64,000 bases of DNA from Nocardiopsis sinuspersici (lineage in GTDB: Bacteria > Actinomycetota > Actinomycetes > Streptosporangiales > Streptosporangiaceae). Under the pieces are notes generated by a model. That model was not told where the DNA came from, did no database searches, and was given only the letters and a program-made list of their open reading frames with translations. The stretch lies in contig VWVT01000015.1 in the NCBI GenBank assembly GCA_008638415.1, positions 90,529-154,528 of the forward strand, in the 5' to 3' direction. Made by a program: the position numbers and the translations under genes. This document shows, one piece after another, positions 16,851 through 24,234 of this stretch (its first letter is position 1; each line of letters starts with the position of its first letter).

Positions 16851-17729
16851 ATGACGCACTCTCCGAGGACCCGACGACATCCACGGGCCAGGCAGTTGAC
16901 CAAGCCATACGACAGGCAAACGCGGCCGCTCCCGGCCGCGGGACCGTACAGCGGACCCATCCCCGTGGTACGTACCAACGAGTACGACCCCGGGCCACCC
17001 GTCGTGCGCGCGGTCCGGTGGCCGAGTGTGAGCGAGATCGCGTGGGGCCTGGCCTCGGACCGCGTCGCCATCATGCTCGCCGTCGCGCTGATCGTCATGA
17101 CGATGCTCGCCGCGGGGCCCCTGCACCCGGTGGACAACTTCCTGAACGAGCTGCCCAGGCCCTACTGGGACCTGCTCCGGGAACCGCTCATCCACTGGCT
17201 GGACACGGTCGCCTCCCGTGCCGTCGCGCTGCCGGTCCTGGGCGTCACCGCGCTCCAACTGGCCTACTGGCACCGCAGTTGGCGCCCGATCGTGCTGAGC
17301 GGGGTCGGGGTCGTGGGAATGATGTCCATGGTCTCGGTGATGAAGCTGGGCACCAGCCGGGGGCACGCCAAGAACTACGACCCGGACTTCTTCCTGGGAC
17401 CGGGCAACGTGGCCTTCCCCTCCGGGCACGGGGCGAACGCGATCCTCATCTACGGGCTTGTGCTGTTCCTGATCATCCGGTTCGGCGCGGCCCGGCCGCA
17501 CATCATCCGGCGTCTGGCGTACTGCATCGTCGGCATCGCCGTGTTGCAGTCCACCGTTTCGGTCTACCTGCACTTCCACTGGTTCACGGACCTGGTGGCG
17601 GGGATGTTCGCGGGCGGTTTCGCGCTGCGGATGACGATCCGGCTGGACCGGATGTTCCCGCACGGACGCACCGCCGAGTGGTGGCCCTGGTACGGCAGGC
17701 AGGAGGGCCCGCTCCCCGCGAGGGAGTGA
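16851..17729 (+). CDS. PAP2 superfamily membrane phosphatase
   Basis: A 292-residue integral membrane phosphatase of the PAP2 (phosphatidic acid phosphatase type 2 / undecaprenyl-PP phosphatase) superfamily. After a basic, proline-rich cytoplasmic tail (residues 1-55) come about six hydrophobic helices. The catalytic motifs are KLGTSRGHAK (C1, diverged from KX6RP), FPSGHGAN (C2, catalytic His) and SVYLHFHWFTDLVAG (C3, SRX5HX3D-like with His and Asp kept). The likely substrate is a lipid phosphate or pyrophosphate at the outer face of the membrane. It stands alone and is followed by an excellent terminator. Confidence 0.85.
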   Translation: MTHSPRTRRHPRARQLTKPYDRQTRPLPAAGPYSGPIPVVRTNEYDPGPPVVRAVRWPSVSEIAWGLASDRVAIMLAVALIVMTMLAAGPLHPVDNFLNELPRPYWDLLREPLIHWLDTVASRAVALPVLGVTALQLAYWHRSWRPIVLSGVGVVGMMSMVSVMKLGTSRGHAKNYDPDFFLGPGNVAFPSGHGANAILIYGLVLFLIIRFGAARPHIIRRLAYCIVGIAVLQSTVSVYLHFHWFTDLVAGMFAGGFALRMTIRLDRMFPHGRTAEWWPWYGRQEGPLPARE

Positions 17730-17786
17730 GCTCCCGGGGCCGAGGGGTCCGGGACCCGGGCTCCCGGGACCACCCACGAGGCACCG

Positions 17787-17817
17787 CGCCCGCCGGACCC
17801 GGTCCGGCGGGCGTTTT
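17787..17817 (+). terminator. Intrinsic terminator of the PAP2 gene
   Basis: A GC hairpin with CGCCCGCCGGAC (17787-17798) paired to GTCCGGCGGGCG (17802-17813), followed by TTTT (17814-17817). It lies 58 bp after the PAP2 stop, before the convergent SRPBCC gene. Confidence 0.85.
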
Positions 17818-17868
17818 CCGTGTCCGGGGCCTCGCCCGCCCTTCGTCCGGCCTTCGCGGGGGGCGGAG

Positions 17869-18381
17869 TCAGGCACCGCCCTCCAGGAGCTCCCGCATCC
17901 GGGCCAGGCGTGCGAGGAACATCCGGTCCATCACGGGTCTCAGGACCGTCCTGTCCACGACGGGCCCGAGGCGGCTGGCGAACTCCACCCGGTCGGTGTA
18001 GGCGGTGACGGCCCCTTTCGGCTCGACCGAATGTGTGTGCCGGAAGTACCGGAACAGGCCCCGTAGTTGCAGGTCGGTGAAGCGGACACCGTCCTCGAAG
18101 GACTCGATGACGCCGACCCAGCGCACGGGGAGCACGCCGCCCAGGCGCCAGCGCAGCACCATCACCTCCCCCTGGGCGAATCCGCGTCCGGGCCAGCGCA
18201 GGACCTCCACACCACTGGGCATGGACTCCTCGAAGCCCGACCTGCTCGTGCAGAACGAGAACACCCGGTCGGACGGTGCGTCGAAGAGCGCCGTGTAGAC
18301 CGCCGTGCTCGTGGAGCGGGGGCGTTCGGTGGTGCGCGGCCCGCTCAGGAACCCGCGTTCGTCTGTCTCTCTCCCGGCCAT
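17869..18381 (-). CDS. SRPBCC family protein
   Basis: A 170-residue protein of the SRPBCC (START/Bet v1-like) helix-grip fold. It begins MAGRETDERGFLSGPRTTER; the fold core starts about residue 26 with TAVYTALFDAPSDRVFSFCTS and continues through beta strands ending in KGAVTAYTDRVEFAS and the long C-terminal helix DRMFLARLARMRELLEG. Such proteins bind hydrophobic ligands or act as cyclases/dehydratases; none of that can be read from this sequence. It is on the same strand as the MFS transporter 30 bp upstream and may be co-transcribed with it. Confidence 0.75.
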   Translation of the reverse strand: MAGRETDERGFLSGPRTTERPRSTSTAVYTALFDAPSDRVFSFCTSRSGFEESMPSGVEVLRWPGRGFAQGEVMVLRWRLGGVLPVRWVGVIESFEDGVRFTDLQLRGLFRYFRHTHSVEPKGAVTAYTDRVEFASRLGPVVDRTVLRPVMDRMFLARLARMRELLEGGA

Positions 18382-18411
18382 GGCCTCCTCCGCGCCGCTG
18401 TCGGAGTCGGC

Positions 18412-19641
18412 CTACCCCGGCGCCGACCGGCGGGAACCAGCGCCGGGGATCCGCGCCGGGGACCCGGGGCGCCACAATCCCACCGCCGCCACGGCGCACA
18501 CCCCGGTCAGCAGCGTGGTCCCGCCCAGCACCAGGACCGGGTCCAGGGATCCGGCCCACCCCGCCAGCGGGTAGGTGATGAGGAAGCAGGCGTGGGAGAG
18601 CGAGAACTGGGCGGCGAAGACCCCCGCGAGCCCTCCCTCCGGGGCGGCGTCGCGCAGCAGCCGCCCGGTGGGCGCGGCCACCAGCGCGCACCCCGCGCCC
18701 AGCACCACCCAGCCCGCACCGAGCACGAGCGGTCCCGGGGCGAGGGCCCAGCCCAGGGTCAGGGCCGCCGCTCCCGCGGTGATGACGCCGGGGCCGGCCA
18801 GCATCAGTGCGCGTGTGCCGAAACGGTCCACCAGCGCTCCCAGCGCCAGCGCCACCGCCATGGAACCGGCGCCGAAGCAGGCCAGCACCAGGGCCACGCC
18901 GGTGTCGGTGCCGTCCAGGTGGGAGCGGACGAGGACGACGGTGTCGACCAGGACCAGCGCGGTGACCACGGCCACGGCCGTGTTCAGGGCCATCAGCGCG
19001 CGCAGGCGCGCGTCGGTGGCGAAGACCCGCCAGCTCGCCGCGGCCCGGCGCGGACTCCGCGAACCAGGGGTCCGCGCGGGCAGGGCGGTGGTGGCCACCA
19101 GGGTCCCGGAGACGGCGAAGCCGAGCGCGGTCAGCGCGAACAGGCCGTCGAAGGGCACCACGAGCAGCACGAGCGCGGCCAGCAGCGGCGAGGCCAGCGA
19201 CTCCAGGTCGTAGGCGAGGCGGGACAGGGCCAGCGCCGAGGTGTAGCCGCGGTCGTCGACCAGCTCGGGGATGACCGCCTGGAAGGTGGGGGTGAAGGCC
19301 GCCGACGCGCACTGGAGCACGGCGATGAGCACGTACACCTGCCACACCTGGTCCACGAACGGCAGGCACGCCACCGCCAGGGCGCGCACGGCGTCCGAAC
19401 CCACGAGCACCGCCTTGCGCGGGGCGCGGGACAGGGCCGCGGTCAGCAGCGGTCCGGCGCCCACGTAGGCGAGCATCTTGATGGTCAGGGCGGTGGCCAC
19501 CACCCGCCCCGCCTGGTGCGGGGCCAGGTCGTAGGCCAGCAGCGCCAGGGCGACCGTGGCCAGCCCCGTGCCCGCCAACGCCACGACCTGGGCGAAGAAC
19601 AACCTGCGGTAGGACCGCGAGCCCACCAGCACCCGCCACAC
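18412..19641 (-). CDS. MFS transporter
   Basis: A 409-residue major facilitator superfamily protein, probably a drug or metabolite exporter, with twelve hydrophobic segments (for example FFAQVVALAGTGLATVALAL near the start). The signature between helices 2 and 3 (LLTAALSRAPRKAVLVGSDAVRA) resembles the GXXXDRXGRR loop in degenerate form. GTG at 19641 was chosen (MWRVLVGSRSYRRLFFAQ) with an AGGTGGTGG stretch before it; GTG 19653 and ATG 19692 are alternatives. It is divergent from an ArsR regulator at 19769 with a shared promoter region containing matching repeats, which suggests that regulator controls it. Confidence 0.88.
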   Translation of the reverse strand: MWRVLVGSRSYRRLFFAQVVALAGTGLATVALALLAYDLAPHQAGRVVATALTIKMLAYVGAGPLLTAALSRAPRKAVLVGSDAVRALAVACLPFVDQVWQVYVLIAVLQCASAAFTPTFQAVIPELVDDRGYTSALALSRLAYDLESLASPLLAALVLLVVPFDGLFALTALGFAVSGTLVATTALPARTPGSRSPRRAAASWRVFATDARLRALMALNTAVAVVTALVLVDTVVLVRSHLDGTDTGVALVLACFGAGSMAVALALGALVDRFGTRALMLAGPGVITAGAAALTLGWALAPGPLVLGAGWVVLGAGCALVAAPTGRLLRDAAPEGGLAGVFAAQFSLSHACFLITYPLAGWAGSLDPVLVLGGTTLLTGVCAVAAVGLWRPGSPARIPGAGSRRSAPG

Positions 19642-19692
19642 CGGGACCACCACCTGAGAGTAAGGAGGAATCGAACACCACACACCATACAA

Positions 19693-19712
19693 GTGCGCAA
19701 GTACGCACGTAT
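19693..19712. promoter_or_regulatory. Inverted repeat between MFS and arsR genes (candidate operator)
   Basis: GTGCGCAAGTACGCACGTAT contains GTGCG (19693-19697) and CGCAC (19704-19708) as inverted arms, in the divergent MFS/ArsR promoter. A related GCGCA-rich repeat, TGCGCACATGCGCA (19762-19775), spans the arsR start codon. Both are plausible ArsR binding sites. Confidence 0.5.
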
Positions 19713-19768
19713 AGACATGTGGTCGCCGGAGTCCCGGGCCGGGGCCGGGCGCGTCCTAGACTGCGCAC

Positions 19769-20128
19769 ATGCGCACGAGCGACGAGCAGGCCGAACCCAG
19801 CCGCGTGCACCCGGCTCCGCCCGAACCCGAGCGGCTCGCCGTGGCCGCCGGGGTGTTCGCCCTGCTGTCCGACCCCACCCGGCTGCACCTGCTGTGGACC
19901 CTGGCCGAGGGCGAGGCCGACGTGGGGCAGTTGACCGAGGCGTGCGGCGCCTCGCGCACCGCGGTCTCCCAGCACCTGGCCAAGCTGCGCCTGGCCGGGC
20001 TGGTGGAGTCGCGCAAGCAGTCCCGGCACGCCATCTACCGGCTACGCGACGGGCACCTGCGCCGCCTGGTGCTGGAGGCGCTCAACCACGCCGACCACGT
20101 CGTGACCGGCGAGCCCTTCCACGACTGA
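19769..20128 (+). CDS. ArsR family transcriptional regulator
   Basis: A 119-residue ArsR/SmtB-type repressor. The winged helix is clear: VFALLSDPTRLHLLWTLAEG (residues about 29-48), recognition helix SRTAVSQHLAKLRLAGLVES (about 62-81), wing RKQSRHAIYRLRD. The metal-binding ELCVCDL sequence of ArsR is replaced by DVGQLTEACG, leaving a single cysteine, so the inducer may not be arsenic or may use other residues. ATG 19769 has no strong ribosome-binding site and starts within the repeat, suggesting a leaderless or short-leader transcript subject to autorepression. It is divergent from the MFS transporter. Confidence 0.9.
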   Translation: MRTSDEQAEPSRVHPAPPEPERLAVAAGVFALLSDPTRLHLLWTLAEGEADVGQLTEACGASRTAVSQHLAKLRLAGLVESRKQSRHAIYRLRDGHLRRLVLEALNHADHVVTGEPFHD

Positions 20129-20293
20129 TCCGCGCGGGCGCCGGGCCCGTGCGGCGCCGAGGACGTCTCCTCCGGCGTGAGTGGTGGCGCCGGACCCGGG
20201 GAACACCCAGTAGATCGCGGGGTTCCGCCGTAGCGGGAGGGGCGTCGCGACAGGCCACCGTCCCGATCGGATACGGGATGGTGGCCGTCTCGT

Positions 20294-20803
20294 TCAACGG
20301 GTGAAGACGTACGGGCGCAGGCCCCGGGGAGCCCGCTCGGGGTCCACGTCGAAGACCGCCCACACGTGGGTGCCCAGGTCCGCCCAGGGGGCCAGCCGGA
20401 AGTGGCCCCACGCACGGGACAGGTTCGCAACGAGCAGCAGTCCGCGTTGGCCCTCGGCCCGGCTCCACTCGTCCGCGCCGCGCTCGACCGGGACGCGGGG
20501 AACGCTCCCGCCGCCCCCGCAGTCGCTCACCGAGAGGCGCAGGGTGCGCCGGTCCGGCATCGACAGCGCGCGCAGCACCTCGCCGCCCCCGCGGCCGGAG
20601 CCGGTGTACCTGACGCAGTTGGCGAACAGTTCGCTGGCGCACAGCCGCACGGTCTCCACCAGGTCGTCGTCGAACCCGGCCAGGTCCCGGGCCAGGTCCC
20701 CGCGGACCCGCGACAGCCGCGCCAGGTCGCCCGGGTAGAGGCGGTGCTCCCAGAACACGAGGGGCCGGGGCTCCTCGGCCGGGGCCACGGCCGGCGGGTT
20801 CAC
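20294..20803 (-). CDS. ATP-binding protein (HATPase_c, anti-sigma/AbaA-like)
   Basis: A 169-residue GHKL-type ATPase of the small anti-sigma-factor-like class common in actinomycetes. GTG 20803 follows AGGAGG (20810-20815 on the lower strand) and overlaps the stop of the gene at 20800-21369. Motifs: the N box LCASELFANCVRYT (about residues 60-73) and the G1/G2 regions SVSDCGGGG and EGQRGLLLVANLSRAWG (about 130-146). The protein lacks a kinase phospho-acceptor domain. Such proteins are thought to sequester sigma factors or act in WhiJ/conservon-type developmental circuits; the partner here is unknown. Confidence 0.82.
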   Translation of the reverse strand: MNPPAVAPAEEPRPLVFWEHRLYPGDLARLSRVRGDLARDLAGFDDDLVETVRLCASELFANCVRYTGSGRGGGEVLRALSMPDRRTLRLSVSDCGGGGSVPRVPVERGADEWSRAEGQRGLLLVANLSRAWGHFRLAPWADLGTHVWAVFDVDPERAPRGLRPYVFTR

Positions 20804-21369
20804 GCCGGGACCTCCTGCCGCCGCTGGTCGAGCTGTCGCCGCTGGTCGAGCCAGGCGCGCGTGAGGGAGGCGAGTTCGTCCCACTCCGAGGGCCCGGACG
20901 GCCGGACGACCCCGAACCGGGGCGCGGGTCCGGAGAGCAGGTCGCCCTCCGGGGAGGCCGACCACTGGCGCAGGAGGGCGGCGGCGCGTTCCTGGACGCG
21001 GGCGAACTCGCGCCGCACGTCGTCGGACGCGGGGGCGGGCTCGGGGGCGCGTGGCCCGGGAACCCGGACTTCGGCCGTGCGGAGGTGCGCGTGCGCGGCG
21101 AGGTAGGGACGGACCAGGGCGGTGTCCTCGGCGGGGGCGGTCCGGCTCGGCGGCGCCGGACGCGGCACGGAGGGGAGGGGCCTCGCGGCCTCGCGGACCG
21201 GGAGAGCCGAGGGAGTCAGGGGAGCCGGGGGAGCGTAGACGTAGCGGCGGACGCGGGTGGAGCGGCGGCGGCGACCGGCCACGGCGGAGTGGCGTCCGCA
21301 GGGGGAGGAGAAGAGCGCGATCAGCGGGCCGAGGGCACGGCTGAGAAGCGCAGCGCTAAAATAGAGCAC
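20800..21369 (-). CDS. Hypothetical protein upstream of ATP-binding protein
   Basis: A 189-residue protein I do not recognise, coupled by a 4-bp stop/start overlap to the ATP-binding gene. The GTG start at 21369 has AAGGA 8 bp upstream. A short hydrophobic N-terminus (LYFSAALLSRALGPLIALF) precedes a long Arg/Pro/Ala-rich linker and a predicted helical C-terminal region from about residue 118 (DDVRREFARVQERAAALLRQW). Its end contains an exact LDQRRQ-LDQRRQ duplication, encoded by a 17-bp repeat near 20819-20852. Such arginine-rich partners often accompany HATPase_c genes in this group, but no function is known. Confidence 0.55.
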   Translation of the reverse strand: MLYFSAALLSRALGPLIALFSSPCGRHSAVAGRRRRSTRVRRYVYAPPAPLTPSALPVREAARPLPSVPRPAPPSRTAPAEDTALVRPYLAAHAHLRTAEVRVPGPRAPEPAPASDDVRREFARVQERAAALLRQWSASPEGDLLSGPAPRFGVVRPSGPSEWDELASLTRAWLDQRRQLDQRRQEVPA

Positions 21370-21771
21370 GCTGGCAATCCTTGGTGTTAAAGAGGTGGAA
21401 GTTGCTGGCCACGACCCCGGGCGGCAAGTAACCGTCGCGGGGTCATCTCGTGGATTGAGTTGTGTTTTCGCAGCCAGATTAGAGCACGGATGTTCGTGCG
21501 GGGACGTTTTCCGCGAAGCTGCCGGAAAAAGCTGGCCCGGCGTGGCGTTTTCCCAGCTCAGTGTGCATGAAAAAAGGCCAGCTTTATTTGCTGGCCCTGT
21601 CCAAACAATCCTTCATGTCGGAATTGGTGGCATTTATTCGTGGGGTGTTCCGGGCCTCCCTCCAGGCTCGGCCGTCCTGTGCCGGGGTTCCATCGCCGTC
21701 GGTGGGGGAGTGGCCGGGACGAAGCCGGGGGTGGCACTCCCCGAGGGAGCGTCACTCCCTCCGGCTTCGGT
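21370..21771. other. Intergenic region with a terminator
   Basis: 402 bp without a supported gene. It contains an intrinsic terminator at 21570-21596 for the leftward Xre-DUF397 operon; the rest shows nothing distinct. Confidence 0.5.
21570..21596 (-). terminator. Intrinsic terminator of the Xre-DUF397 operon
   Basis: Read on the lower strand, GGCCAGCAAATAAAGCTGGCC forms a 7-bp stem with a 7-nt loop, followed directly by TTTTTT (21570-21575). It lies about 175 bp after the DUF397 stop. Confidence 0.85.
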
Positions 21772-21945
21772 TCAGCCGTGGTCCGTGGTGGAGCGCAGGA
21801 GGGCCGTCCACTCGTCGGCGGCGAACGACAGGTGTCCCAGTTCCCGGTTCTGCGTGTCCCGCATGAGGACCGCGTCAGGGGTCTCGTTGACCTCCACGCA
21901 GCTTTCCCCGGTGGAGCTGTAACTCGATTTGTGCCAGCCGTTCAC
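21772..21945 (-). CDS. DUF397 domain protein
   Basis: A 57-residue DUF397 protein. The GTG at 21945 overlaps the stop of the Xre gene by 4 bp and gives MNGWHKSSYSSTGESCVEVNE, the family signature (W-K-S-S-x-S-x-x-x-x-x-C-V-E-V). It continues VLMRDTQNRELGHLSFAADEWTALL, also typical. These proteins are almost always paired with a WhiJ-type Xre regulator in actinomycetes and are thought to form a complex with it; a toxin-antitoxin role has been proposed for some pairs. Translational coupling suggests equal production of both. Confidence 0.92.
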   Translation of the reverse strand: MNGWHKSSYSSTGESCVEVNETPDAVLMRDTQNRELGHLSFAADEWTALLRSTTDHG

Positions 21946-22748
21946 AGTGCCTGCCTCATCTCTCCGAGCTTCCTCGCCGTGACGTCCGGGGGAAGCGCCC
22001 ATGCCTGGAGCTTGCTGAACACAGTCTCCATCTTCCGGGTCTCCTGCTCGTCGTCGGTGAGGTACTCCCCGATGGCGTGCTCCGCGCACAGGAGGGGCTG
22101 CTCACCCTCGATGTATACCAACCTGAACGCTCCGCTGAGCCAGGCCAGGTCGCTTATCCCCGAGGGGAGAACCTGGAGGGTGACCGTGGGCCGCTCGGCC
22201 TCCTGGATCAGGCGGTCCAACTGTTCCCGCATGACCTCGGACGCGATCGGCCTGGTGAGGGCCAGTTCGGTCAGGATCACGTTGAGCACGAGACCCCCGT
22301 CCGTGTCCAGGTCCTTGCGCCAGGACTCCCGTGTCCGGATGACGTTCTGGATGCGCTTCTCCGAGGCGGTGGGCACGGTGTGGGTGACGATGACCCGCGC
22401 GTACTCGGGCGTCTGGAAGAACCCCGGCACCACCAGCGGGTGGAAGAAGCGGATCTCGTGGGCACGCTTCTCGTACCCGCGCGACTGCTCGTACCAGTCG
22501 AGGGCCGCCTGCGCCCGCACCACGTCGTTCCAGGCCCGGAGCAGGGCACCGTTCGTACGCAGTTCCCGGTCCAGGTCCCGCACCACGTCCGCGTTCGGAG
22601 CCCGCTTCGCGTTCTCCAGCTTTCCCAGATAGGTCGCCGACCACTCGGCTCTGTCCGCGAGTCTGTTGAGCGAGAGCCCCTGCTGGGTGCGCAGTCGCTT
22701 CAGGTGCAGTCCGAACCTGACCCACTCCGATTTCCGGGGCTCGTCCAT
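21942..22748 (-). CDS. Xre-family helix-turn-helix regulator with DUF5753 (WhiJ-like)
   Basis: A 268-residue DNA-binding protein of the WhiJ type. The HTH covers about residues 12-66 (LKRLRTQQGLSLNRLADRAEWSATYLGKLENAKR), and the rest is the DUF5753 domain: DVVRDLDRELRTNGALL, DWYEQSRGYEKRAHEIRFFHPLVVPGFFQTPEYARV and HLPAGISDLAWLSGAFRL-like segments. WhiJ-family proteins affect sporulation timing in Streptomyces and act with a DUF397 partner. It is divergent from an ATP-binding protein (22979-23512); the region between has a perfect ATACG-TG-CGTAT inverted repeat. Confidence 0.9.
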   Translation of the reverse strand: MDEPRKSEWVRFGLHLKRLRTQQGLSLNRLADRAEWSATYLGKLENAKRAPNADVVRDLDRELRTNGALLRAWNDVVRAQAALDWYEQSRGYEKRAHEIRFFHPLVVPGFFQTPEYARVIVTHTVPTASEKRIQNVIRTRESWRKDLDTDGGLVLNVILTELALTRPIASEVMREQLDRLIQEAERPTVTLQVLPSGISDLAWLSGAFRLVYIEGEQPLLCAEHAIGEYLTDDEQETRKMETVFSKLQAWALPPDVTARKLGEMRQAL

Positions 22749-22771
22749 GCGTACAGCTTGTCACTGAATGC

Positions 22772-22783
22772 ATACGTGCGTAT
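22772..22783. promoter_or_regulatory. ATACG-TG-CGTAT inverted repeat in divergent Xre/ATPase promoter
   Basis: A perfect 5+2+5 inverted repeat, 24 bp before the Xre start on the lower strand. Its reverse complement shares TACGCACGTAT with the MFS/ArsR promoter at 19702-19712. It is a candidate Xre operator. Confidence 0.45.
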
Positions 22784-22978
22784 ACGGAACCGGCCAGTTC
22801 GCGGCCATCCCGTACAACCGCTTTTCCGGTGTCGTCGCAGGTGGAAGGGTCGGGAAGGGAAACCCGCCGCACCAGTCCGATAAGTCCTTTCCGGCCGGGG
22901 CGGCGAAATGTCCCGGCGGCTGTGATTCCAGCCCCGGGACACGGTCCACACCCGCCTTCTCAGACAACAGGTACGAAC

Positions 22979-23512
22979 ATGAACGAGACTACTCCGGACC
23001 GGTCCGTCCCCACGGGTGCGCACGGCCACCGGTGCGCGGCCATCGCGCCCCCGTGGCGGCTGCGGTTCTCCGACCCCGACCGGTGCGGCATCGTCCTCGG
23101 GCCCGATCCCGGACACGTCCGCCTTGCCCGTGACTGGGCCCGTCGCAACTCCCGCGCCACCCGTCGCCAGGCCGACGACCTCGTCCTGGCCGTGAGCGTC
23201 CTGGTCACCAACGCCTTGCAGCACACGCGCTCCGGTGGTCCCGGCGGCACCACACAGGTCGTCCTGTACCGGCGCCCGGCCACCTACACCCTCTCGGTCA
23301 CCGACAACGGCCCCAGGCCGGGACCGGCCATCCCCTTCCCCCGGGTGGAGGCGGCCACCAACCCCCTGAGCCCCACCGGCAACGGGCTGCGCCTGCTCGA
23401 CGCCCTCTGCGCCTACTGGGACTGGACCGGCGCCGCCGGAGAGCCCCTGACCGTGCGCGCCGTCCTCGACCGCGCCGCGACCCCGGTGAGGTTTCACGTG
23501 AAACCTTCCTGA
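22979..23512 (+). CDS. ATP-binding protein (HATPase_c, anti-sigma-like)
   Basis: A 177-residue GHKL-type ATPase. The ATG at 22979 has no strong Shine-Dalgarno, which fits a short leader. N box: DDLVLAVSVLVTNALQHTRSG (residues about 69-89). G1: SVTDNGPRPGPA; G2-like: PTGNGLRLLDALCAYWDWTG (about 138-157). It is divergent from the Xre-DUF397 operon and probably part of the same circuit (AbaA-like third component of whiJ clusters). Its last codons (RFHVKPS) are built on a parS sequence, so the 3' end may be conserved for DNA function rather than for the protein. Confidence 0.85.
   Translation: MNETTPDRSVPTGAHGHRCAAIAPPWRLRFSDPDRCGIVLGPDPGHVRLARDWARRNSRATRRQADDLVLAVSVLVTNALQHTRSGGPGGTTQVVLYRRPATYTLSVTDNGPRPGPAIPFPRVEAATNPLSPTGNGLRLLDALCAYWDWTGAAGEPLTVRAVLDRAATPVRFHVKPS
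23490..23505. other. parS centromere-like site
   Basis: GGTTTCACGTGAAACC is a perfect 16-bp palindrome. The inner 14 bp GTTTCACGTGAAAC match the universal ParB-binding parS core exactly; only the outermost pair differs from TGTTTCACGTGAAACA. In actinomycetes about twenty such sites cluster around oriC and are bound by ParB to organise segregation. It lies inside the 3' end of the ATP-binding gene. Confidence 0.85.
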
Positions 23513-23540
23513 CCTGGGAGGGCGCCGGGGCCGGCGGCAC

Positions 23541-24131
23541 TCACCCGGCGAACCTCTCCCACACCGGGGACACGATGAGCCCGATCAGGAGCAGCAGTCC
23601 GGGCAGCAGCACCACCATGAGGATGATCCGGCCCCCCGGCCCCGGGCCGGGGGACTCGACCGCCTCCACGCTGTGGGGGCGGTCCGGCTCTCCGGGGGCG
23701 TAGGCGATGGCGAGGGTCTGGCCGGTCTCGGGGACCGACCGCCGTTCGCGCAGGACGACGTCCTCGTAGGTGGTGCCCTGGACGGTGTAGGTCACGAACA
23801 CGGTGGTGCCTCCGCCCATCGGTCCGCCTCCGGAACGCTTCCGCACCTCGGTGACCACCGCCTCGGCGCGTCCGGACAGGCCGGTGGCGGGCTCGGGCTC
23901 AAGCATCTTCCAGGCGCCCCCCATCACCAGCACCGTCACCAACAGCAGGGACGCGACCGCGATCGCGGTACCGGACCAGGAGCGCTCGCGGCCTCTCCGG
24001 GGGCCGTCGGGCGCGGGCGGGGGAGGGGTGGAGCCGGGCACGGGGGCCTTCCGGTGGGGATCGACTCCGATACCGATCCCCTCGGGGCGGGCGGGTAAAC
24101 CCGGGCGGGCGCACGCGGTACTGCGCCACAT
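23541..24131 (-). CDS. DUF3592 family membrane protein
   Basis: A 196-residue protein with two membrane helices, at about residues 56-74 (IAVASLLLVTVLVMGGAW) and 168-187 (IILMVVLLPGLLLLIGLIV), and between them an extracytoplasmic beta-rich domain (AEAVVTEVRKR..., VFVTYTVQGTTYEDVVL, LAIAYAPGEPDRPHSV) that matches DUF3592. The N-terminal 55 residues are Arg/Pro-rich and cytoplasmic. The start at 24131 is uncertain; no other in-frame start codon gives a sensible protein before the first helix. Function of DUF3592 is unknown. It is transcribed away from the parS-bearing gene. Confidence 0.6.
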   Translation of the reverse strand: MWRSTACARPGLPARPEGIGIGVDPHRKAPVPGSTPPPPAPDGPRRGRERSWSGTAIAVASLLLVTVLVMGGAWKMLEPEPATGLSGRAEAVVTEVRKRSGGGPMGGGTTVFVTYTVQGTTYEDVVLRERRSVPETGQTLAIAYAPGEPDRPHSVEAVESPGPGPGGRIILMVVLLPGLLLLIGLIVSPVWERFAG

Positions 24132-24234
24132 CGGCCAGGTCGCGCGAGGGGCGGGCCGAAGGGCGGCACCGAGTCCCCGGTGCGCGGGAGCGCACTCCTT
24201 GGAGGTGCGATCCCGCGCACCGCGCGCGACCCCG

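Noticed and set aside
19655-19675. Sequence resembling a tRNA T-arm (GGTGTTCGATTCCTCC on the lower strand)
   Set aside because: No acceptor stem, D-arm or anticodon arm could be placed around it; it lies in the MFS promoter/start region.
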